Positions 1-8,684 of a stretch of 64,000 nucleotides of DNA are shown piece by piece. The position numbers were made by a program, and so were the translations under genes. The notes under the pieces were generated by a model. The model did not search any database, was not told where the DNA came from, and was given only the letters and a program-made list of their open reading frames with translations. The stretch is from contig CAIWCC010000099.1 of NCBI GenBank assembly GCA_903911085.1, forward strand, positions 82,366 through 146,365, read 5' to 3'. The DNA is from an uncultured Bacteroidales bacterium (lineage in GTDB: Bacteria; Bacteroidota; Bacteroidia; Bacteroidales; Paludibacteraceae). Position 1 is the first letter of the stretch, and each line of letters begins with the position of its first letter.

Positions 1-3000
1 TTATCGGTTCCAATACCAATCATTTTTTCATAATCCTGACCAATTTCGTAAGCTGTACTTTGATTATTATCCATTATCAAGTTGGTTTTGTCAATTCCAG
101 TAGAACTTGCAAAATTTATTTGAATCTTATCCGATAAATCTGTATCAACAGTTGTTTTTGCTCCTTGACGACCTAGATAATTGAATGAAATTGTGGTGCC
201 ACTTCCTACCTGAACAAAATATGCTGACATTGGTGGTATAGTATAACTTTCGGCATTGCTAACGTCGGTATAAGTAATATTATTTCCATCGATAAATGAC
301 ATGTGTGTAGCACTAGTTTTTGCTCCATTGCCATTAAAATTACTCAAATATGGTAACCCAATTAAGTTCCAACCATAATTGTTACCAGCAGCATCTCCTG
401 TATATGCAGTTACTGGAACAGTGCGACCATCTGTTTCTGCATCAAGTACATTAGGAGTTAATGGTATAGACAATTCTACATTATATGTTCCACTTACAAG
501 AGTTTTTAATCCAATAATATAACCTTTATTGGCAAGCAAAATGTTTGGGTCTGGCAGTTGTAGAGCAATGTGTTTCCAATTGCTTCCTGTACCAAATTTA
601 GCACGCTTTTGACCATCATAATACTTTATAAACCAATCGCCATCTTCGCCTAAAGTACCTAATGAATTACCATCCGATTTGGTAATAGCTGCAACAGATA
701 CATTGCATGGAAATGCCATAAAATACCATTTCGTGTCGTCGATGGTTTTTAAAAGTCGCACTGTGGTTGCAGTAATTTTGGCATCTATTTTGGCACTAAA
801 AGTCGTTGCATCTTTTCCTGCTTTTAAAGTTACTGTTTCAACTGTTATTTGACTATTTACATTTAGTTTTCCACCTGCATCAACTGTAACGCTATTTACT
901 TTTGGTGACGTGTTTACAGTCAATGTACCGTTATTAGCAATGGTTAAATTTGTTCCTGCGTCAACAGGCAAATCACCTAAGTTTTGTGCAGTTGCAGCAG
1001 GTACATTTACTGTATTTATAGCGGCAATGGTAATTGTGCCAGCCACCGGATTAAAGCTATAATTGGTAGCCGATAAACCGCTAACATTTGGTGTGATAGT
1101 AAGTCCAGTAGTTTCGGCAACAGTGGTGTTGGAGTAATTTGTTGAATATGAAACCGATCCACTTATTACGCCAGCACCTTCACTATTTACAAAACCGGAA
1201 GGAGTGTAAGTTCCTGCACCTGTTACTGTAGCAGCGGCGGTTCCATAAGCTACTGATTGATTTCCTGCAGTAATGGTTAAAGCCACTTTATCAATTGTAA
1301 ATGCTGTAGCAGAAGAACTTGCAGAATTGTAATTTCCATTGGCTGCAACAGTTGCGGTTACGGTATATGAACCAGCATTTGTAGGTGCTACATCGGTTGG
1401 GCCATATCCTGTGCCTGAATAACTGAAAGTTAGTGTTCCAGCAGAACCACCTTTAGTTGCAGCAATTGGACCTTGAGGCGTACCATTGTAAGTATAAGTA
1501 CCAATAGGAGTTACTATTACTGTTGGTGTTGCTGGATTTACACTTCCCGAACATGCAACATTTTGATCACTAATACCCGTTGTTGCAATTGTTATGTTTT
1601 CGGAATTGTAATTTGCTACCGCCAAACCTGCTTTTAACCGAACATAGATGTTTGTTTCACTTACAGAGCCGTTACTTGGGGTTAGAGTTATTGGATTTGT
1701 AGCACTAAAAGAGCCACCTGTAGAGGTAGAAATTTCGTAATTTGTAAGTGGACTTATGGAAATATTTCCATTCAAATTTGTTCCACCTACGATAAATGAC
1801 TGTTCTGAAGATGGTCCAGAACTATAAGTATAGGCAAAACCAGTGCGTGTAGTTTGGGTAACTGATACAGTAGTAACCGCAAAATTGGCAACCAATGTTT
1901 TGGCGGCCGAAGCAGTAAATGCATAAGTTGCGTCTGTAGATTGCACTGCGCCACCGCTAGTATTAAGTGTCCAGTTCACAAATCTATAACCACTGTTGGC
2001 GGTTGCTGTGAGTGAAACGGATGCTCCTGCCGTATAAGTGGCTGCACCACTAACACTTCCATTACCAGAAGACGAAGCAGAAATTACATAATTTTGGGGT
2101 GCATAAGCACCAGTCACATCGTAATTAATGTATGCTATGTCAAAGTTGGAGGCTTCCGATTGGAATGCTTTTCCATAGCTTAAATACGTTGGATACGTGG
2201 CTGCATATTCTTGAAGTACGACATCGTCCAATGTCATAACTACAACCGGTGTTCCAGTACTACTATTTGTCTTGGTCGAAAATTGCATTGATAAGGAAGT
2301 GGTTGTAGGGCTTGTGGTTAAAGCCGGTGTTGTATTGGTTGAATAGTTACTTAATCCTGTTGACGTATAGTCAGCCTTTACAGAAGCTGCTCCATCTACT
2401 AATTTAATAGATTGACCTAGAGCAGCCCTTTGAGAGGTTGTTGCACTTAACTTGTAGGTTTTATTAGGTGATACAGTTGCAGATACACTGTATGCTCCAT
2501 TATTCGAGGCAACCCATGTACCTTCTTTGATTTGTAACTGACCCCCATTGGTTGATGACCATACAACAGCACCTAAAGGCCATCCGCCAGCAGACCATCC
2601 GGTAGCATCTGTTGCGAAATCTCCATTTGTAACTAAATTTGGTCCAACTGCAGAACCAATTGTTGGAGTTGCCTCCATTTCGGATAAAACCATGTCATCA
2701 ATTACATAAGTGTTACTACCATTCCAACCAATTACATCAAGTATAGCAACTGAATCAGCTACTCCCGTTGTAAATGTTTTTCCATTTAATGTCCATACAG
2801 CAGATGCGGGAACCGTTGAGCCAGGATTTCCATATATATTGTTCATACCATCAGACGCATTTGTTTTTACAAATGTTCCTGTACCATCGTAATTCCCTAA
2901 TTTAAAGTCGTAACGCATATTCCCATTATTCAACGTTTTAGAAAGGTATTTAGCATAAAAACTAAATGAATAGGCTGTACTTGGTTTCAATCCTTTAATA

Positions 3001-3641
3001 GTTAGTGTTGTTACAACAGATGTAGTATTGCTGTTAATTAACTTTAGTGCACCCGCTCCAGTTCTAAATTCTCCAGCCGTAGTTGTTCTGCCTTGTCCGG
3101 CTAAAATGAAATTCCACATAGTCATATCGGCCGATTCAAAATTTCCATTATTATCCTTCAATAGATTATCGCTGTAAATACTTTGAGTTGTTGTAGTTGT
3201 AACAAAAACTCCATCTCTATAAATATGAACATTTGTTCCTTCCACTGCAAAGCGGAAAGTGTGATAAGTTGCAGCATCATTAGCCGCAGAACTTATATTT
3301 GTAGCGGCAGTTTCGTTGGTGTAATTCAATGCGCCATAGTTATCTATTCCACTTGAATTGATTGACATACGCATGCCAGTACGCCCACTATTACGAGTTT
3401 CGAGGAAAAAACCTTTTACGGCAGCTGATAGAATTTTAGCTTTTACTTCAACGGTGTAATTCGTAGGTGCAGTAAATAATGCATTATTGATCATTTTACG
3501 GGTTCCAGCTGCAAGATTCATTGTCGTTGCAGCTATCTGTGGACTAGTGCTTAAATCCTTAATGGTCAATACGGGATCTGCTGCCATAAGTTCAAAAGAG
3601 AAAAAAGGCAAGATAACCAAAAGTAAAAATGTTTTTTTCAT
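1..3641 (-). CDS. Large secreted protein, partial (C-terminus beyond window): LamG-like/CenC-like N-terminal region, then InlB-type (Listeria-Bacteroides) repeat and MBG-like domains
   Basis: Manual minus-strand reading from ATG at 3641 (MKKTFLLLVILPFFSFELMAADPVLT...). N-terminal ~550 aa nearly parallel the 4185..5993 protein; later segments read GNGSVSGAATYTAGASVSLTATANSGYRFVNW and YNGTPQGP...TITAGNQSVAYG. No closed ORF from this start is in the track, consistent with it running off the left edge. Confidence 0.8.
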   Translation of the reverse strand, partial: MKKTFLLLVILPFFSFELMAADPVLTIKDLSTSPQIAATTMNLAAGTRKMINNALFTAPTNYTVEVKAKILSAAVKGFFLETRNSGRTGMRMSINSSGIDNYGALNYTNETAATNISSAANDAATYHTFRFAVEGTNVHIYRDGVFVTTTTTQSIYSDNLLKDNNGNFESADMTMWNFILAGQGRTTTAGEFRTGAGALKLINSNTTSVVTTLTIKGLKPSTAYSFSFYAKYLSKTLNNGNMRYDFKLGNYDGTGTFVKTNASDGMNNIYGNPGSTVPASAVWTLNGKTFTTGVADSVAILDVIGWNGSNTYVIDDMVLSEMEATPTIGSAVGPNLVTNGDFATDATGWSAGGWPLGAVVWSSTNGGQLQIKEGTWVASNNGAYSVSATVSPNKTYKLSATTSQRAALGQSIKLVDGAASVKADYTSTGLSNYSTNTTPALTTSPTTTSLSMQFSTKTNSSTGTPVVVMTLDDVVLQEYAATYPTYLSYGKAFQSEASNFDIAYINYDVTGAYAPQNYVISASSSGNGSVSGAATYTAGASVSLTATANSGYRFVNWTLNTSGGAVQSTDATYAFTASAAKTLVANFAVTTVSVTQTTRTGFAYTYSSGPSSEQSFIVGGTNLNGNISISPLTNYEISTSTGGSFSATNPITLTPSNGSVSETNIYVRLKAGLAVANYNSENITIATTGISDQNVACSGSVNPATPTVIVTPIGTYTYNGTPQGPIAATKGGSAGTLTFSYSGTGYGPTDVAPTNAGSYTVTATVAANGNYNSASSSATAFTIDKVALTITAGNQSVAYGTAAATVTGAGTYTPSGFVNSEGAGVISGSVSYSTNYSNTTVAETTGLTITPNVSGLSATNYSFNPVAGTITIAAINTVNVPAATAQNLGDLPVDAGTNLTIANNGTLTVNTSPKVNSVTVDAGGKLNVNSQITVETVTLKAGKDATTFSAKIDAKITATTVRLLKTIDDTKWYFMAFPCNVSVAAITKSDGNSLGTLGEDGDWFIKYYDGQKRAKFGTGSNWKHIALQLPDPNILLANKGYIIGLKTLVSGTYNVELSIPLTPNVLDAETDGRTVPVTAYTGDAAGNNYGWNLIGLPYLSNFNGNGAKTSATHMSFIDGNNITYTDVSNAESYTIPPMSAYFVQVGSGTTISFNYLGRQGAKTTVDTDLSDKIQINFASSTGIDKTNLIMDNNQSTAYEIGQDYEKMIGIGTD

Positions 3642-3851
3642 GATTTTGAGTTTTAAATTTAATGATAGGCTTAATTTGATAGATTTAATTTTGTTACTGG
3701 CTTTTATCACTACAAATACAAATTTTATCGTAAATCAATAGTTTGAAGTGTTTTAGCCAATTTTTATCTGCGCAAAAATAAGTGATTTATAAGTAGTGAT
3801 AGTTTGAGTATTATTCAAATTGGTTTAATAAGAATTCATACATTAAATAAT

Positions 3852-4095
3852 ATTGTTGTCCGGTAAAAACAAAAGAAAAAATAGTGTCGCTCCTAAGGAG
3901 CTCTGGTAATACTTGTAACTTATTGACTACCATAATTTCGTCCCTTTGGGACTAAAGATTTAGCTGCATCGCAGCGAAATTATGGTAGAAAAAATTCAAA
4001 CCATAAAACCTAAGCCCCATTCGGGGCGACATTATAGCAAGTCTTGTTGAATAAAGACTTACAGCAATTATATAAAATGTTTACCGGACAACAAT
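3852..4095. mobile_element. MITE-like non-autonomous element, copy 1 (244 bp)
   Basis: Perfect 16-bp terminal inverted repeats ATTGTTGTCCGGTAAA (3852-3867) / TTTACCGGACAACAAT (4080-4095); no ORF inside; related copies at 32794 and 34368. Confidence 0.7.
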
Positions 4096-4110
4096 GTTTA
4101 TATTAAAAAC

Positions 4111-4140
4111 AACCGCCTTTTCCTTTCGAAAAAGACGGTT
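4111..4140 (-). terminator. Rho-independent terminator downstream of 4185..5993
   Basis: Minus strand AACCGTCTTTTTCGAAAGGAAAAGGCGGTT followed by GTTTTTAATA. Confidence 0.65.
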
Positions 4141-4184
4141 GAATTAACTAATAACTACAAACTTTTTCTTGAAAGCAATTTTGA

Positions 4185-5993
4185 TTAAAGAATAATTTTA
4201 GTTTTACTCTCTCCAGATTTTACAATCACAACTCCTTTTTCTTTTATTATCAGTTGATTGTTTCTTTCTTTTGCAATAGTTCCAGCTACTTTTACTCCCA
4301 TGCAATTGTAAACTTCTATTCGTTCACCTGCTTTTGCACCCGATATTTTAAGAATTCCATTCTGATTACTAATTGACATTTTTCTGTTTATGTTTGAAAG
4401 TGCATTAATTACGTTGTAAGGGGCATAAGCGCCAGTCAAATCATAGGTAATATAAGCAATATCAAAGTTGGCAACTTCCGATTGGAATGCTTTTCCATAG
4501 CTTAAATAGCTTGGGAAAGTGGCTGCATATTCTTGAAGTATCACATCGTCCAATGTCATTACTGCTACTGGTGTTCCAGTATTGCTATTAGTCGTTGTTG
4601 TAAACTGCATTATTAACGATGAACTTGTAGGTCCTGTTGTTATTGCTGGTGTTGTGTTGGTATAGTAGGTCGTTAAACTTCCTGTTGGAACGCTATATTC
4701 TGTCTTTACAGATGCAAATCCATCAACTAATTTAATAGATTGAAACAAAGGAGATGCAGCTGCTATTCTTTGAGAAGTTTTTGCACTTAACTTATAAGTT
4801 TTATTGGGTGATACAGTCACAGGTGCACTACTGTATGTTCCACTGGATTTGTTTACCCAAGCGGCTTCTTTGATTTGTAATTGCCCTCCATTGGTAGAAG
4901 ACCAAATTGCAGTACCTAATGGCCAGCCACCATTAGCCCATCCTGTTGCATCTGTTGCGAAATCTCCGTTTGTAACCAAATTTGACCCAACAGCTGCGCC
5001 AATTGTTGGAGTTGCCTCCATTTCGGATAAAACCATGTCATCTATTACATAAGTATTGCTACCATTCCAACCAATAATATCAAGTATAGCAACTGAATCA
5101 GCTACACCTGTTGTAAATGTTCTGCCATTAGCTGTCCAAGTAGCAAGTGCGGCATCCATCGAGTTGGTTGGAGCACCATATATGTTGTTAAAAGCATCTG
5201 TTGCATTGGTTCTAACAAATGCTCCTGTACCATCATAATTGCCTAATTTTAGGTCGTAACGCATATTGCCAGCTACAACTGATTTTGCTAAGTATTTTGC
5301 ATAAAAACTAAAAGAATAAGCTGTACTCGGTTTCAATCCTTTAATAGTTAATGTTGTAGCAACTGATGTAGTATTGTTGTTTTTTAACTTCACAGCACCC
5401 AATCCATTTCTGAATTCTCCGGCAGCAGTTGTTCTGCCTTGTCCTGTAAGAGCAGGTAAAAAATACCACATACTCATATCGGTCGATTCGAAACTTCCAT
5501 TGCTGTCTTTCAATAGATTGTCGCTGTAAATTGCTTGAGTAGTTGTTGTTGTCACAAAAACTCCATCGCGATAAATATGTACGTTTGTACCTTCTACTGC
5601 AAAGCGAAAAGTGTGATAAGTTGCAGCATCATTTGCATCAGCATTCAAATTGGTGATGGCAGTTTCGTTGGTATAATTCAATGCGCCATAGTTGTCAATT
5701 CCATTTGAGTTGATTGACATACGTAGGCCATTACGTCCACTGTTGCGGGTTTCCAAGAAAAAACCTTTCACGGCTGCTGATAGAATTTTTGCTTTTACTT
5801 CAACGGTATAATCACCTGTTGGTACAAATGAAGAGTTGTTGATCATTTTACGAGTTCCAATTCCATAATTTATTGTTGATGCACCAATTACAGGATTTGT
5901 GCTCAAATCTTTAGTTGTCAATACAGGATCGGCAGCCATAAGTGCAAATGAGAAAAATGGCATGATAGCCAATAGTAAAATTCTTTTTTTCAT
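4185..5993 (-). CDS. Secreted LamG-like/CenC-like protein with T9SS-like C-terminal tail
   Basis: Signal peptide; VHIYRDGVFVTT and FDIAYITYDLTGAYAP motifs; two GDFATDATGW / NGSFESTDMSMW-type modules; C-terminal IEVYNCMGVKVAG...VVIVKSGESKTKIIL. Confidence 0.75.
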   Translation of the reverse strand: MKKRILLLAIMPFFSFALMAADPVLTTKDLSTNPVIGASTINYGIGTRKMINNSSFVPTGDYTVEVKAKILSAAVKGFFLETRNSGRNGLRMSINSNGIDNYGALNYTNETAITNLNADANDAATYHTFRFAVEGTNVHIYRDGVFVTTTTTQAIYSDNLLKDSNGSFESTDMSMWYFLPALTGQGRTTAAGEFRNGLGAVKLKNNNTTSVATTLTIKGLKPSTAYSFSFYAKYLAKSVVAGNMRYDLKLGNYDGTGAFVRTNATDAFNNIYGAPTNSMDAALATWTANGRTFTTGVADSVAILDIIGWNGSNTYVIDDMVLSEMEATPTIGAAVGSNLVTNGDFATDATGWANGGWPLGTAIWSSTNGGQLQIKEAAWVNKSSGTYSSAPVTVSPNKTYKLSAKTSQRIAAASPLFQSIKLVDGFASVKTEYSVPTGSLTTYYTNTTPAITTGPTSSSLIMQFTTTTNSNTGTPVAVMTLDDVILQEYAATFPSYLSYGKAFQSEVANFDIAYITYDLTGAYAPYNVINALSNINRKMSISNQNGILKISGAKAGERIEVYNCMGVKVAGTIAKERNNQLIIKEKGVVIVKSGESKTKIIL

Positions 5994-6034
5994 GATTTTG
6001 AGTATTAATTGTTTGATTGTTATAATTTAGTTGT

Positions 6035-8683
6035 TTATTTTTTCATTAATTTCAAAGGCGCAAATCCTTCGCATTTTAGTATATAAAAACCTGAAAGTAA
6101 TTGGTTAGTTTTTATACTTTTACCTGTAAAATTGGTTTGTAAAGCCAACCTTCCTTGAGCATCATAGAGACTCACTTTTTTACCTTCTGCTATTCCTTTG
6201 AGTTGAAATGCTTCACCAATCGGATTTGGAAAAATGCTCAACTCCGAAATTGATACATTTTCCACTGCCGAAGGTGTATTTACTGTTATGGAATATTCTT
6301 TGGTTGTAATGCGAGAAACATAGTCGCGTCCACGCACTTTTATGCGGTAATTTCCTGGTTGTGTGTATGTAATCTGGTCTTGATAAAAATTAGACATCAA
6401 TGTGTCAGCACCTTGAAACATATACCAGCGATAAAACGCATCCTTATTTTCGGTGGTTTGTTTTGCCCCCAATAAGTTTACAGTTAACGGTGCACTTCCA
6501 ATTAATGGTTCTACTTTTATATCAAAAACGCCCAAAGATGCATCTGCGCAATTGCATGTGCCTGAAGCTATTGGCTCCCAATGTGCTGCTTTATTTAATG
6601 TAATATCTGTTGAAGAAACCAACGTCAACAAAGTGCCAATGCTAATATTATTATTCAGTGGATTAAGGTATTTCCCAGACGCTGAGTTTTTTAGTGCAAA
6701 ATAATTAGTTCCAGTAATTGCAACCATTTCCCAAAGTTGATTGTTGTTGTTGGTTTCATTTTCAACTACTACAGAATCGTTTCTTACGCTCAAAGTCAGA
6801 CAGTTATTGTTTACCTTTAATTTGTAAGTATTTCCAGCAACTTTATTCATTATAAAAATTTCATTTACCGAACCACTTCCTGTCCCAACACCACCCATAA
6901 ATGCAGTATTTAATTTGCCAGCAGTTGTAGAAATTTGCATTCTTCTTCGAGAAACTCCGTCGTTGTTGCGCGAAAGGAAACTGAAACAATGATTGTCATA
7001 ATCTACAGTGGTTGTTAATTCTGATGCAGCTTGTTTTGCTTTTGAAATTTTTGTGCTGTAAATTAAAGGATTGCCTCTACTTGGTATTCCTTCAAAATCT
7101 CTGTAGTATATTCCATTTGCTGCCAATAATTTAGGCGTTTTCTCAAATGAACAATAAAACGAATCGGTTGGCGCAACTGGGTTTCCAAATGCAAAAAGTG
7201 CATATCTTTCTATCATTGGTGTTGCATTCATTTTCACGATATAATCTTTTATTCCGTTGTGATAAGTTAGTGCATTGTCCTTACTTGTTGTATTCCAGCT
7301 AGCACCATAGCAAAACTCTGTAACCCAAATTGGAATATTATATTTATCGTACAAAGGTTTACAAATGGTATTTACGTAATTGTCGCCAGTTCTTTTTTCA
7401 TAATTATGCAGGCAAATAAAATCGACCCTATAACCACGTGCCAATGCTTTATCCATAAATTCGTTTAGCAAAACCAAGTTTGTCATTGCAGGCGAACCCA
7501 ACCGCAGGCCAGTTGCCATCAATTTTGGCCAAAGCGTAAGGCATTGTTCCACAGTCATATTAGACTGCTCGGCATGATCTGGTTCGTTAAAGCCGAGTAG
7601 ATGTGTTACATCTCCTTTGGTTTTAAGTGTTTCAATGTTTGCATCAACAGGTGGCCAACTCGAACCCCATTGCATAGGAACAAATTCTTTTTCAAGAGGA
7701 GATGAAGCGCTAGGACCCCAATTGTAATACCAATCGTTTTGGAATTGAGTATAGCCTCCACCCATTCCCTTTTTTGTGCTCCAAAACCATGGTGCAACTC
7801 TTACAAACGTTACAGTATCATTTTTGCCATTAATCTTACCATTTACAATGATATCATTATCTTCGGCAATGTAAACTTTACTTGGTCCAGTTCCATCCTG
7901 GTTTTGAGCTATAACTGCCATATAACCTTTTCTTAGAAATAAGGAAGCTGCCTTATTTGTACTATTGGCACCAATAGTTGTTCCTGTACTGTAACTTACT
8001 CGGAAATACTTACTTACCCCCGTTAAATTTGCTCCTGAATAAAGATACATAGCTTTTGTAGACGACCGCTGTGGAATAACCACAGTTCCACCATAATACT
8101 GCGCAACACGTACATTGCTGCCAACAATTAATGCAATTCCATCAACAGTCATTTGTTTTTCATATTTAGCTACAACTTGCTGAGGAGTAAGTGAATGAAA
8201 ATATAACCATGCATTTTCACCCACAAAATTAATTTTTGTTTCTGAAGTAATAGCCTCATTTTCATATAAATGTAATTGCGCATTGCCGCTTAATGTAATA
8301 AGTGGAGCTGCAACTTGGCCAGTTAATACAATGGCGCTGTCAAGTGTTATATTCACAGCCGATTTAAAGCCAGTAACAGTTACATAATCTGTACGAATAG
8401 TTGCTTTTTTGAAAGTGATTGTTCCTGAACCAGCATTAATTATCCCTTTCACTTCCGTGTCGGTTCCAATGAGTGCATTTGAACCAAAGTAAATGTTTCT
8501 GTTTATTGCCACCGACGATGATATACCTGTGGCCAAAGAATTGCCAGTAGCTTCGTCTTGCCAATTTGAAGAATTAAACATGGAAATTTTATCAAAATTT
8601 CCTGTCCAACTAATTTGTTGTGCTGGCGCAAAACCAATAGCACAAGTACTGAACAAAAAAAGGAGTATAGATTTTAAATTCAT
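6035..8683 (-). CDS. GH128-like (Glyco_hydro_cc) endo-beta-glucanase candidate with ricin-like/PKD-like regions and T9SS type A sorting domain
   Basis: HLLGFNEPDHAEQSN and IPIWVTEFCYGASW candidate catalytic Glu motifs; LRLGSPAMTN; C-terminal SIFPNPIGEAFQLKG...KLMKK. Confidence 0.75.
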   Translation of the reverse strand: MNLKSILLFLFSTCAIGFAPAQQISWTGNFDKISMFNSSNWQDEATGNSLATGISSSVAINRNIYFGSNALIGTDTEVKGIINAGSGTITFKKATIRTDYVTVTGFKSAVNITLDSAIVLTGQVAAPLITLSGNAQLHLYENEAITSETKINFVGENAWLYFHSLTPQQVVAKYEKQMTVDGIALIVGSNVRVAQYYGGTVVIPQRSSTKAMYLYSGANLTGVSKYFRVSYSTGTTIGANSTNKAASLFLRKGYMAVIAQNQDGTGPSKVYIAEDNDIIVNGKINGKNDTVTFVRVAPWFWSTKKGMGGGYTQFQNDWYYNWGPSASSPLEKEFVPMQWGSSWPPVDANIETLKTKGDVTHLLGFNEPDHAEQSNMTVEQCLTLWPKLMATGLRLGSPAMTNLVLLNEFMDKALARGYRVDFICLHNYEKRTGDNYVNTICKPLYDKYNIPIWVTEFCYGASWNTTSKDNALTYHNGIKDYIVKMNATPMIERYALFAFGNPVAPTDSFYCSFEKTPKLLAANGIYYRDFEGIPSRGNPLIYSTKISKAKQAASELTTTVDYDNHCFSFLSRNNDGVSRRRMQISTTAGKLNTAFMGGVGTGSGSVNEIFIMNKVAGNTYKLKVNNNCLTLSVRNDSVVVENETNNNNQLWEMVAITGTNYFALKNSASGKYLNPLNNNISIGTLLTLVSSTDITLNKAAHWEPIASGTCNCADASLGVFDIKVEPLIGSAPLTVNLLGAKQTTENKDAFYRWYMFQGADTLMSNFYQDQITYTQPGNYRIKVRGRDYVSRITTKEYSITVNTPSAVENVSISELSIFPNPIGEAFQLKGIAEGKKVSLYDAQGRLALQTNFTGKSIKTNQLLSGFYILKCEGFAPLKLMKK

Positions 8684-8684
8684 T

